Source of the DNA: Akkermansiaceae bacterium
GTDB taxonomy: Bacteria; Verrucomicrobiota; Verrucomicrobiia; Verrucomicrobiales; Akkermansiaceae
Reading direction: 5' to 3'
Length of the DNA: 64,000 bases
Assembly (NCBI GenBank): GCA_029253285.1
Contig: JAQWZU010000106.1
Span: 16,758-80,757, forward strand
Under the pieces are notes generated by a model. The model made no database searches. It was not told the DNA's origin and was given only the letters and a program-made list of their open reading frames with translations. The position numbers and the translations under genes are program-made. Of the stretch, positions 20,984 to 29,095 are shown one piece after another. Each line of letters begins with the position of its first letter. Position 1 is the first letter of the stretch.

Positions 20984-21301
20984 ATGGCTAGCAAGAAAGG
21001 AAAACGCTATACGGCAGCTGAAAAAGCTGAGGTCCTCAATTGGGTAAATGACTACAACGTCACGCATGGTCGCGGCGGTGTAGCAAATGCATCCAAAGAG
21101 TTTGGCATCACCCAACTGACAATCCACAACTGGGTTCGTCAGGGTGGCGCCGCAATGAGCGGAACATCAAACCTCCGCGTGGCCCCCAACCACGCAGGGA
21201 TCCTCCGCCAACTCGCTGACCTCTTGGACGAGATCTCACAACGTGAGACCGAGTTGGCCAAGCTCCGCAAGGAGTATGATGGCCTTCGCAAGAAGCTGTA
21301 G
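20984..21301 (+). CDS. Small HTH (transposase-like helix-turn-helix) protein with C-terminal coiled coil
   Basis: 105 aa; 'YTAAEKAEVLNWVNDYNV...ASKEFGITQLTIHNWV', C-terminal 'LADLLDEISQRETELAKLRKEYDGLRKKL'. Confidence 0.75.
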   Translation: MASKKGKRYTAAEKAEVLNWVNDYNVTHGRGGVANASKEFGITQLTIHNWVRQGGAAMSGTSNLRVAPNHAGILRQLADLLDEISQRETELAKLRKEYDGLRKKL

Positions 21302-21306
21302 GGAGT

Positions 21307-21393
21307 AAGGGGTTGAAAAACACCCCACTTTAAATAAGGGGTTGAAAAACACTCCACCTTAAACAAGGGGTTGAAAAACACTCCACCTTAAAT
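21307..21393. repeat. Three tandem 29-bp repeats, each a potential hairpin
   Basis: AAGGGGTTGAAAAACACYCCACYTTAAAY x3 at 21307, 21336 and 21365. Confidence 0.95.
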
Positions 21394-21394
21394 C

Positions 21395-21430
21395 AAAGAC
21401 CCTGAATGACCCGTTCATTCAGGGTCTTTT
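21395..21430. terminator. Bidirectional intrinsic terminator
   Basis: AAAGACCCTGAATGA-cccgt-TCATTCAGGGTCTTT, perfect 15-bp stem between convergent genes. Confidence 0.9.
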
Positions 21431-21436
21431 ATTTCC

Positions 21437-22075
21437 CTAGATTCCGCGGAGTCCCAATCGAATGATCTCCGCGCTCTCCGCTTCAGGATTCGCCTTCAAA
21501 GCCCGATCAACAGACTTCCGGGCATCTGCCTGCTTGAAGCCCAGCGCAATCAAGCCCATCTCCGCATCGCGCGCGGCGTCAGTACGATCGCCGGTCTCCT
21601 CCCAGGTCTGCACCACTCCAACCTTGTCTTTGAGCTCTAGAATAATGCGCTCCGCCGTCTTCTTACCAATCCCCTTCACCGCAGAAAGCCCCGCCGCATC
21701 ACCGTTAACGACGGCCTGCTTAAACATTTTCACCTCCAAGCCACTCAGAACCGCCATCGCAATCGCCGGCCCAATTCCACTCACTCGATCAATCAGCAAA
21801 AGGAAGACGTCCCTCTCCTCATCGTTGGCAAAGCCATAGAGAGTCAGCGAATTTTCCCGCACATGCTGGTAGGTCTTCAAGTCAATCGCCTCACCCTCCA
21901 ACGGATTCAGACGGTCATAGGTCGAAACCGGCACCAGAAGCTGGTAGCCCACTCCTCCCGCTCCCACCACAATTCGCCCCGGTAATGCCTCCCATACCTC
22001 TCCTTTGATGCGCGCAATCACAAAAAGTATGCTATCGTCCTTGGGGGAAACTTCAAGCCGCGATCCTACGCCCAT
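21437..22075 (-). CDS. ruvA: Holliday junction DNA helicase RuvA
   Basis: 'FVIARIKGEVWEALPGRIVVGAGGVGYQLLVP', 'SAVKGIGKKTAERIILELKDK'. Confidence 0.95.
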   Translation of the reverse strand: MGVGSRLEVSPKDDSILFVIARIKGEVWEALPGRIVVGAGGVGYQLLVPVSTYDRLNPLEGEAIDLKTYQHVRENSLTLYGFANDEERDVFLLLIDRVSGIGPAIAMAVLSGLEVKMFKQAVVNGDAAGLSAVKGIGKKTAERIILELKDKVGVVQTWEETGDRTDAARDAEMGLIALGFKQADARKSVDRALKANPEAESAEIIRLGLRGI

Positions 22076-22200
22076 AAAGGGATCGGCAGGATTTTATTAA
22101 TTAAGCTTGACTATTATTGTCGCTAAATTTTACGAATCAACGTTACTAGTGAATTTTTTCAGTCGCTTTTGTTACATGTTCCTGCTATCTTCGCGTCGTT

Positions 22201-22506
22201 ATGGCAACTACTAAACGGACACGTTTCTCCCGCCGACTTCCAGATCATGTCACCGATGAATTGGTGAATGTTTTAGGCTCCGACCCCAAACTCTTTGGAT
22301 TCAACGAGCTTTTCGAGGATGTCTACGAGCGGCTCAAGGAACGTAATGCAGTGAGTGGTGGCGAAGAAATGCTTCGTCTCCGCGCTTATGAAAAGCTGCA
22401 AAACCTGGTCACCCGCGGACTCGCCGAGAAAGATGGCAAAGAGTATCGCGGACTCGAGCGTATTCAAGAAGCGCACAGCGACAATCTAGCTCAGCAAGAC
22501 GCATAG
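22201..22506 (+). CDS. Hypothetical small protein
   Basis: 101 aa ORF, coding-like composition, followed by a terminator. Confidence 0.65.
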   Translation: MATTKRTRFSRRLPDHVTDELVNVLGSDPKLFGFNELFEDVYERLKERNAVSGGEEMLRLRAYEKLQNLVTRGLAEKDGKEYRGLERIQEAHSDNLAQQDA

Positions 22507-22554
22507 CTCGAAAATCGTAAAATTGGTGCTGGTTAATCCGGCAACGAAACTTTT

Positions 22555-22592
22555 AATTGCCCGCGTCTGCCCGACGCGGGCAATTTCTTTTT
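22555..22592 (+). terminator. Intrinsic terminator
   Basis: AATTGCCCGCGTC-tgccc-GACGCGGGCAATT followed by TCTTTTT. Confidence 0.9.
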
Positions 22593-22600
22593 ATACCGCC

Positions 22601-22972
22601 ATGCTTTCCGATTACCTTCCAGTTGTCCTCCAAGCCATCGCAGCGATCGGCTTTGCTGCCATCGCGCTTGGTCTCAGTGTCCTCCTTGGGAAAAAAGGCA
22701 GTCACTCTGAAATCAAGGAAACCCCATACGAATGCGGCATGCTCCCCATCGGAGAGGGCGCTCCTCGATTTAGCGTCAAATTCTACCTCGTCGCGATGCT
22801 CTTCGTCATTTTCGATATCGAGGTTGTCTTCATGTATCCATGGGCCGTTCAGTTCAGTGATCTCGTAAAACAAAACGGCATGGTCATTTGGAGCATGGCT
22901 GGATTCGTCAGCATCCTGACTATCGCCTACCTCTACGCGCTTAAAAAAGGCGCTTTTAACTGGAAGAGCTAA
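22601..22972 (+). CDS. nuoA: NADH-quinone oxidoreductase subunit A
   Basis: Start MLSDYLPVVLQ (after the terminator); 'KETPYECGMLPIG', 'RFSVKFYLVAMLFVIFDIEVVFMYPWA'. Confidence 0.95.
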   Translation: MLSDYLPVVLQAIAAIGFAAIALGLSVLLGKKGSHSEIKETPYECGMLPIGEGAPRFSVKFYLVAMLFVIFDIEVVFMYPWAVQFSDLVKQNGMVIWSMAGFVSILTIAYLYALKKGAFNWKS

Positions 22973-23067
22973 CCCCCTCAGGCCCTCTTCTTCGATTTCA
23001 TTTTCCGAGGAAGCTCTTTTGTTCCTCCCTTTTTTCTAGGCTCAACGACTCAATTAGAATTACCCCA

Positions 23068-23946
23068 ATGTTTGCAGGCACCTTCACGGCTCTCATCACT
23101 CCCTTCCGCGACGGACATCTCGATCGTGACGCATTTCAAGCTCTCATCGAACGTCAGATCGCAGCCGGCATCACCGGGGTCGTTCCCGTCGGCACCACCG
23201 GAGAATCTCCCACCCTCGACTCCGACGAACACCTCGCCGTGGTCAAAGCCGCGGTCGAATTTGCTGATGGCAAAATCAAAGTCCTTGCCGGTAGCGGAGC
23301 AAACTCCACCCGCGAAGCGATCCACCTCACCCAGGCCGCCGAAGCGATGGGGGCAGACGCCTCTCTCCAAGTTTGCCCATACTACAACAAGCCCAGCCAG
23401 GAAGGTCTCTACCAGCACTACAAGACGGTCGCCGAGAACACAGGCCTACCCATCATGCTCTATTCCGTTCCCGGTCGCTCCGTGATCGAGATCGGTATTG
23501 AAACAGTTTCCCGACTCGCCAATGACTGCGATAACATCGTCGCCAACAAGGAAGCCGGCGGCTCGGTCGATCGCGTGAATCAACTCGTACAAGCCGTGCC
23601 TGAAGATTTTCAAATCCTCTCAGGCGACGACCCTCTCACCCTTCCCTTCATGTCCTGCGGAGCGGTTGGCCTCGTCAGCGTCGCCTCCAATCTCATCCCC
23701 GAGGTGATGGTCAGCCTCGTGAATCGCTGCCTCGAAGGCGAATACGGTGAAGCACTTGAACTTCAAAAGCGTTACTACCCTCTCTTGTCCGGCTTGATGT
23801 CACTCGACACCAATCCAGTGCCCATCAAGTCAGCCGTTGCGCTCCAAGGGCACTGCACTTCGGAACTCCGCCTCCCCCTGATCCCTCTCAGCGACGAAAA
23901 AACCGAATCACTCCGCGGGCTTCTCAAAACTTACGGACTCCTTTAG
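23068..23946 (+). CDS. dapA: 4-hydroxy-tetrahydrodipicolinate synthase
   Basis: 'FAGTFTALITPFRDG', 'GTTGESPTLDSDEH', 'YYNKPSQEGLYQHY'. Confidence 0.96.
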   Translation: MFAGTFTALITPFRDGHLDRDAFQALIERQIAAGITGVVPVGTTGESPTLDSDEHLAVVKAAVEFADGKIKVLAGSGANSTREAIHLTQAAEAMGADASLQVCPYYNKPSQEGLYQHYKTVAENTGLPIMLYSVPGRSVIEIGIETVSRLANDCDNIVANKEAGGSVDRVNQLVQAVPEDFQILSGDDPLTLPFMSCGAVGLVSVASNLIPEVMVSLVNRCLEGEYGEALELQKRYYPLLSGLMSLDTNPVPIKSAVALQGHCTSELRLPLIPLSDEKTESLRGLLKTYGLL

Positions 23947-23955
23947 TCTGACTCC

Positions 23956-24687
23956 ATGAAAGTCGCCCGCCTTGCCGATGGATCTCCCGAGATCTTTCAC
24001 ACCCTGCAAGGTGAAGGCCCTTCTCTGGGAGCACCCGCAGTCTTCCTGCGCCTCTCTCTCTGCAATCTACACTGTCATTGGTGCGATACCCCCTACACCT
24101 GGAATTGGGAAAACACGCCCTGGGAACATCAGGACGGAGAGAAATTCTCCAAAGCAGATCAACTTCTTGAACTTGCCCCCGAAAATTTGGCGGAAACAAT
24201 TCTCCAATACGATTGCCCGCGACTTGTCATCACTGGGGGAGAACCACTTCTTCAACAACCCGATCTCATCAAGCTCCTCGCCTTCCTCCCCGGGCTTCCC
24301 CTCATCGAGGTCGAAACTAACGGCACCCAACTTCCTAATCCTGATCTCGCTCACCGGGTCACCCAATTTAACGTTTCCCCTAAACTCTCCAATTCCGGCA
24401 TCAAGGAAAGTCTCCGCCTCAATTCTGACGCCCTCTCCCTCTTCGCGACATTGGACAAAGCAGCCTTCAAATTTGTCGTCTGCAATGATGTCGATTTGGC
24501 CGAAATTCAAGCTCTTCAGGCCAAATTTCACATCCCTGCGGGGAAGATTTTCCTCATGCCGGAGGGGCGGGATGCCGAGACCTTAAAAAGTCGATCCCTC
24601 TGGCTGGCAGACTGCTGCAGGGATCAAGGCTATCACTTCAGCCCACGCCTCCACGTTCTCCTCTGGGGAAACGAAAGAGCGAAGTGA
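23956..24687 (+). CDS. queE: 7-carboxy-7-deazaguanine synthase-like radical SAM
   Basis: 'EIFHTLQGEGPSLGAPAVFLRLSLCNLHCHWCDTPYTWNW', 'ITGGEPLLQ'. Confidence 0.9.
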   Translation: MKVARLADGSPEIFHTLQGEGPSLGAPAVFLRLSLCNLHCHWCDTPYTWNWENTPWEHQDGEKFSKADQLLELAPENLAETILQYDCPRLVITGGEPLLQQPDLIKLLAFLPGLPLIEVETNGTQLPNPDLAHRVTQFNVSPKLSNSGIKESLRLNSDALSLFATLDKAAFKFVVCNDVDLAEIQALQAKFHIPAGKIFLMPEGRDAETLKSRSLWLADCCRDQGYHFSPRLHVLLWGNERAK

Positions 24688-24748
24688 AAAGAATCGTATT
24701 TTGACGCAACCATTCCCCTTCTTAACGGTTTCTTTACATAGATTCACC

Positions 24749-25162
24749 ATGAAGACGCCCCGCCAGACCCAAAACCTCCCGGATTTCGACGCCGATCTTG
24801 ATCAGGATCCGGTGTGGGACCTCCTCGACGACGCGCCCTTGCAGGAGCCCGGACCTCGCTTTGCGCAGGATCTCGTTCGTCGTGCTCGACTTGAGGGACA
24901 AGGCAGCAACCCACGGTGGAAAGCCCTTTTATCGCCCAAACCTCTTGTCGGAATGGCCGCGACGGCCTGCGCCTGCGCTGCCATTATTGTCAGCCTTCCT
25001 AATGAAAATTCAGATCCGGCCCCTGTAGCCGTCAATCCTCCTGTCCTAAGCGACAATTGGGAGGAGAACTTCGCAAACGACCTCGCCAACGAGCTTCTCA
25101 CCAGCGCAGCCGATGACCCAACCCTCCTCTCGGACTCCGAAATCATCGCCCTTTTATACTAA
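24749..25162 (+). CDS. Hypothetical single-TM protein (anti-sigma-like position)
   Basis: ORF from MKTPRQTQNLPDF; TM 'GMAATACACAAIIVSL'; directly precedes the DUF1549 gene. Confidence 0.6.
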   Translation: MKTPRQTQNLPDFDADLDQDPVWDLLDDAPLQEPGPRFAQDLVRRARLEGQGSNPRWKALLSPKPLVGMAATACACAAIIVSLPNENSDPAPVAVNPPVLSDNWEENFANDLANELLTSAADDPTLLSDSEIIALLY

Positions 25163-25167
25163 TCTCC

Positions 25168-27231
25168 ATGAAAAAACTCCTTCCTTTCCTCCTGATGCCC
25201 TTCGTGCATGCAGCCCCCCTCTCAGATGAGGTGATCCGAAATACCGCCCGCGAAATCGACGAAATCCTCCTCGCCGAACAAAAGGATCAAAAAATCACTC
25301 CGATGCCCGTCGCTGACGACTCGACTTTCGTCCGCCGGAGCTACCTCAATATCATCGGACGCCTTCCGACCGCCGAAGAGGCGAGATCCTTCCTCGATTC
25401 CAACGACAGAGAAAAGCGAGCTGACCTCATCGACACCCTCATTGAATCGCCGGGCATGAAGTCCAAGCTCTTCAACTACTGGAGCGACCTCCTCCGCGTC
25501 AAAACCAACTCCGAAACCAGCGGACTGGGCTGGCACGTCTGGCTTCGCGAAGCTGTCGAGACCAACATGCCTTACGACAAAATGGTTCACGCCATGCTCG
25601 CCGCCAACGATCACTCGGCCAATAACCCGGCCGCCGGTTACTACCTCCGCGACCGCGGCATGCTTCTCGATAATATCAGCAACACCGTGCAGGTCTTCCA
25701 CGGCCAGCAAATCGGATGCGCCCAATGCCACGATCACCCTTTCGATACCACCACCCAGATGGAATACTACCAGCTGGCCTCATTCCTCGCCGGAACCGAA
25801 TATAAATTCGAGGGTGCCCGCGAAAAAATCAAGGAAGTCATCGGAGTCGATGTCGACATGAAAAACCGCATGACCGGCGGTGGAAAAATCAACAAGAAGG
25901 ATAGAAAAGCCTATCAAAAGCAGAAAGCCGCCATGGCCAAGCAGAAGGCTGAGATGAACAGAAAGCGCAACGAAGCCAAAGACCTCTCCACAGTGTTCCG
26001 CTACCACAACCGAAACGCCCTCAGCGACAATCCAAAGAAACAACTTAAGCTTCCCGAGGACTACCAATACGAAGACGGAAAACCCGGTGAAGCCATCGAA
26101 CCTCAGTTCCTCTTCGGCAAAAAAGTTAAAGATGTTCCGCCTGGAAAGCGCCGCGAAGTCTTCGCCGACTGGGCCACTTCCCGCGACAACAAATATTTCT
26201 CCAAGGTCGTCGCCAACCGACTCTGGGCCTACACCTTCGGATACGGAGTCGTTCCGGCTCTCGACGACTGGAGCAATTCCCCCGATCCACTCTACCCGGA
26301 ACTGGTAGACTATCTTGAGAGCGCCATGAAGGTGACCAACTACGATGTGCAGCAATACCTCCGCATCCTCTACCACACCAAACTCTTCCAACGCGAAGTC
26401 TCTCACACCGAACCTACCCAGGGATTCGCCTTTGACTTCAACGGCCCCATCCTTCGCCGTATGGAAGCCGAGGAAATTCGTGATTCCTTCGTCACCTTGG
26501 CCTCTGGAAACATTGACGACAACACCAACTACGCACTTAAAGAATCTTGGGACAACTACGTTGAATCCTTTCAGTTCGTCATGAATGCCACGCCCAAGCA
26601 GATTCGCGAAATCGACGATGCCGCCGACAAGGCCGAACTGGATCGCCGTAGGTTCCAAAAAGAAACCGCCGAAATGCGCGTCGCTCTTCGCAAAGCCCAG
26701 GAAAGCGGTCAAACCAAGCGTGTCCAAACGATCAACCTGCAACTCAGAGAGCTGCGGGACAAAGCGTCCAAGAAATACCGCCGCGGTAGCATGTCGGATA
26801 CGACGATGAAAGCCCAAGCCGCTGTCGCCCGCCGATACACCCCAAAAAAGTCCAGCCATTCTCCTTTCCAAATGCGCTCTTCGGAAATTCCTGCACCTCA
26901 AAAAGGCGGAACCTTCGTTGCCGAGTTCGGTGGCTCCGACCGCGAAACCCCATCATCCGCTCACACCGAGGCCACCGTCCCCCAGACCTTGCGACTCTTG
27001 AACGGCACCGAGACCGCGATCCTTCTCAACAAGAAAGGCGACTTCGCCAAGACCGTGTCGAAGCTTAAGACACCCGAAGAACGCCTCGAACAACTTTTCC
27101 TCTCCCTCTACTCGTCCTACCCGACGAAAGAGGAAAAAATCGCCTTCCTACCCGAAGTCAAAACCCTTCCGTCCACCCAGGCATTCGCCCGGGCCATGAT
27201 CACCTCTAATCGCTTCCTCTTTGTCCAATGA
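25168..27231 (+). CDS. DUF1549/DUF1553 domain protein
   Basis: 687 aa; 'FVRRSYLNIIGRLPTAEEARSFL', 'QQIGCAQCHDHPFDTTTQMEYYQLASFLAG', 'KVVANRLWAYTFGYGVV'. Confidence 0.88.
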   Translation: MKKLLPFLLMPFVHAAPLSDEVIRNTAREIDEILLAEQKDQKITPMPVADDSTFVRRSYLNIIGRLPTAEEARSFLDSNDREKRADLIDTLIESPGMKSKLFNYWSDLLRVKTNSETSGLGWHVWLREAVETNMPYDKMVHAMLAANDHSANNPAAGYYLRDRGMLLDNISNTVQVFHGQQIGCAQCHDHPFDTTTQMEYYQLASFLAGTEYKFEGAREKIKEVIGVDVDMKNRMTGGGKINKKDRKAYQKQKAAMAKQKAEMNRKRNEAKDLSTVFRYHNRNALSDNPKKQLKLPEDYQYEDGKPGEAIEPQFLFGKKVKDVPPGKRREVFADWATSRDNKYFSKVVANRLWAYTFGYGVVPALDDWSNSPDPLYPELVDYLESAMKVTNYDVQQYLRILYHTKLFQREVSHTEPTQGFAFDFNGPILRRMEAEEIRDSFVTLASGNIDDNTNYALKESWDNYVESFQFVMNATPKQIREIDDAADKAELDRRRFQKETAEMRVALRKAQESGQTKRVQTINLQLRELRDKASKKYRRGSMSDTTMKAQAAVARRYTPKKSSHSPFQMRSSEIPAPQKGGTFVAEFGGSDRETPSSAHTEATVPQTLRLLNGTETAILLNKKGDFAKTVSKLKTPEERLEQLFLSLYSSYPTKEEKIAFLPEVKTLPSTQAFARAMITSNRFLFVQ

Positions 27232-28541
27232 ACCCAGTCAACAAACTCGACGAACTCTCACGGCGCAGCTTTCTCGCCAACACTGCCAACACTGCCTTCG
27301 GCGTCACACTTGGAGGAGCCGCGGCTTCGTGGTTCAACTCAGCCGAAGCTGCCGAAGCCATCGCGCAATCCAAGGGCAAAGCCAAGCATGTCATCTACCT
27401 CTACATGTCAGGAGGCATGACCCACATCGATACTTTCGATCCTAAGCCTGACGCTCCCGAAGAATATCGTGGACCGATCAAAGCAATCTCTACCAACGTC
27501 GCTGGCATTCAACTTGGACAGCATCTGGAAAAAACCGCCAAGCACGCCGACAAGATGTGTCTCGTGCGCTCGATGAATTCCACCCAGGGCGCCCACGCTC
27601 AGGGGAATTACAACGTCCACACTTCCTACACCATGCGGTCTTCCATCACCCACCCGACTCTTGGATCATGGGCAAACAAATTGGAACCTTCCCGCCTCAA
27701 TCAGACCCTGCCTCCCTACGTCACCGTCCACACTGGAAACAATCACGCCGGCGCAGGATTCTTCGAGCCCAACTCTGCTCCTCTTCCCGTCGGCGATGCC
27801 GTCATGGGACTGCAAAATTCCAAGCGTCGTCGCGAGGTCACCGAAGCTGACTTTAACCGCCAGATCGCACTCCGTAGCAAGCTGGACCAGGACTTCACCG
27901 ATCGCTTCAGCAAGGGCCAACGCAGCGTCCGCGCCTACGACGAAATGTTCAACTCCGCGGTCAAGCTCATGAGTTCGAAAGACCTCGAAGCTTTTGACCT
28001 TTCCAAGGAATCCAAAGACACCCACGCCGCCTACGGCAGCGACAAGTTCTCCAAAGGAGTCCTTCTCTCCCGCCGTCTCGTCGAACACGGCGTTCGCTTT
28101 GTGGAAGTACAACTCGGTGGCTTCGATTGGCACTCTGACAACTTCACCAAAGCCGAGGAAAAACTTCCCATCCTTGATCAAGCCTACGCAGCTCTGCTCA
28201 CCGATCTCAAACAACGCGGTCTCCTCGAATCAACCCTCGTCGTCATCGCCACCGAATTCGGACGCACTCCGAAGATCGACGACGACGCCGGACGGAATCA
28301 CTTCCCCAAGGCCTTCTCCTTCGCTCTGGCCGGTGCGGGAATCAAGGGCGGAACCGTTTACGGAAAAACCGATGAGACGGCCTCCAACGTCATCACCAAG
28401 AAGACTACACCTGCCGACTTCAACGCGACCATCGCCAGCGCCATGGGACTCCCTCACGATCAAGTCATCTTCTCCCCCTCCAAACGCCCCTTCAAAATGG
28501 GCGGCAAGGAAGGCGAACCCATCAAAGAGATCCTGGCATAA
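27228..28541 (+). CDS. DUF1501 family protein (Tat signal)
   Basis: 'LSRRSFLANTANTAFG' Tat motif; 'HVIYLYMSGGMTHIDTFDPKP', 'VVIATEFGRTPKID'. Confidence 0.9.
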   Translation: MNPVNKLDELSRRSFLANTANTAFGVTLGGAAASWFNSAEAAEAIAQSKGKAKHVIYLYMSGGMTHIDTFDPKPDAPEEYRGPIKAISTNVAGIQLGQHLEKTAKHADKMCLVRSMNSTQGAHAQGNYNVHTSYTMRSSITHPTLGSWANKLEPSRLNQTLPPYVTVHTGNNHAGAGFFEPNSAPLPVGDAVMGLQNSKRRREVTEADFNRQIALRSKLDQDFTDRFSKGQRSVRAYDEMFNSAVKLMSSKDLEAFDLSKESKDTHAAYGSDKFSKGVLLSRRLVEHGVRFVEVQLGGFDWHSDNFTKAEEKLPILDQAYAALLTDLKQRGLLESTLVVIATEFGRTPKIDDDAGRNHFPKAFSFALAGAGIKGGTVYGKTDETASNVITKKTTPADFNATIASAMGLPHDQVIFSPSKRPFKMGGKEGEPIKEILA

Positions 28542-28556
28542 CCGCGGCACTACTCG

Positions 28557-28574
28557 AAATACCCCTGGGTATTT
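28557..28574 (+). terminator. Hairpin after the DUF1501 gene
   Basis: AAATACCC-CT-GGGTATTT; second hairpin AACGCTCTGG...CCGGAGCGTT + TTTTCTTTTT at ~28598-28630. Confidence 0.55.
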
Positions 28575-28661
28575 CCAGGTGCTCAGCCCATCCTCTCAAA
28601 CGCTCTGGCAGTCCGGAGCGTTTTCTTTTTATCAATCGTCAAGCTTCATGACTTCCACCAA

Positions 28662-29039
28662 ATGAAACTCCCCGAGCTTCTCTCCATCAAAGGAACCGCA
28701 AGCAAAGCGGACTGGTGGCTCATCACCATCGTTACCGCCGTCATTGAAGCGTTCGCCCTCGCAGGCTGCCTCATTGCCGCTCTCGCAAACTCTCCACCAC
28801 TCAGCTACGCTGCCTTCGCAGTCTCCGCCGTGATCTTGCACCTCGCTCTTTGGGCCACCCTTGCCGCCGCCGCCCGACGCTTCCGCGACCTCGGCTATTC
28901 CCCCTGCTTCACCTCCCTCTACTTCATCCCCTATTTCGGCTGGCTTCTCGTCTGGATCCCCTGCGGATTTCTCCCTTACACCTTCCCAAAACGCACCAAA
29001 GTCCTCCGCCGCACCGTCTCCGAATCCTCCACGCCCTGA
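28662..29039 (+). CDS. DUF805-like small membrane protein
   Basis: 125 aa; 'GTASKADWWLITIVTAVIEAFAL', 'AARRFRDLGYS'. Confidence 0.65.
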   Translation: MKLPELLSIKGTASKADWWLITIVTAVIEAFALAGCLIAALANSPPLSYAAFAVSAVILHLALWATLAAAARRFRDLGYSPCFTSLYFIPYFGWLLVWIPCGFLPYTFPKRTKVLRRTVSESSTP

Positions 29040-29095
29040 AAATCCACCTTTCCCCTTCCCCCCCATCGAGCGACTCTCTTTAATTCCACCTAGGA

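Noticed and set aside
21307-21393. CRISPR-like short repeats
   Set aside because: Direct tandem 29-bp units with no spacers and no cas genes in the window.
25780-26901. 373-aa minus-strand ORF
   Set aside because: Antisense to the DUF1549/DUF1553 gene.
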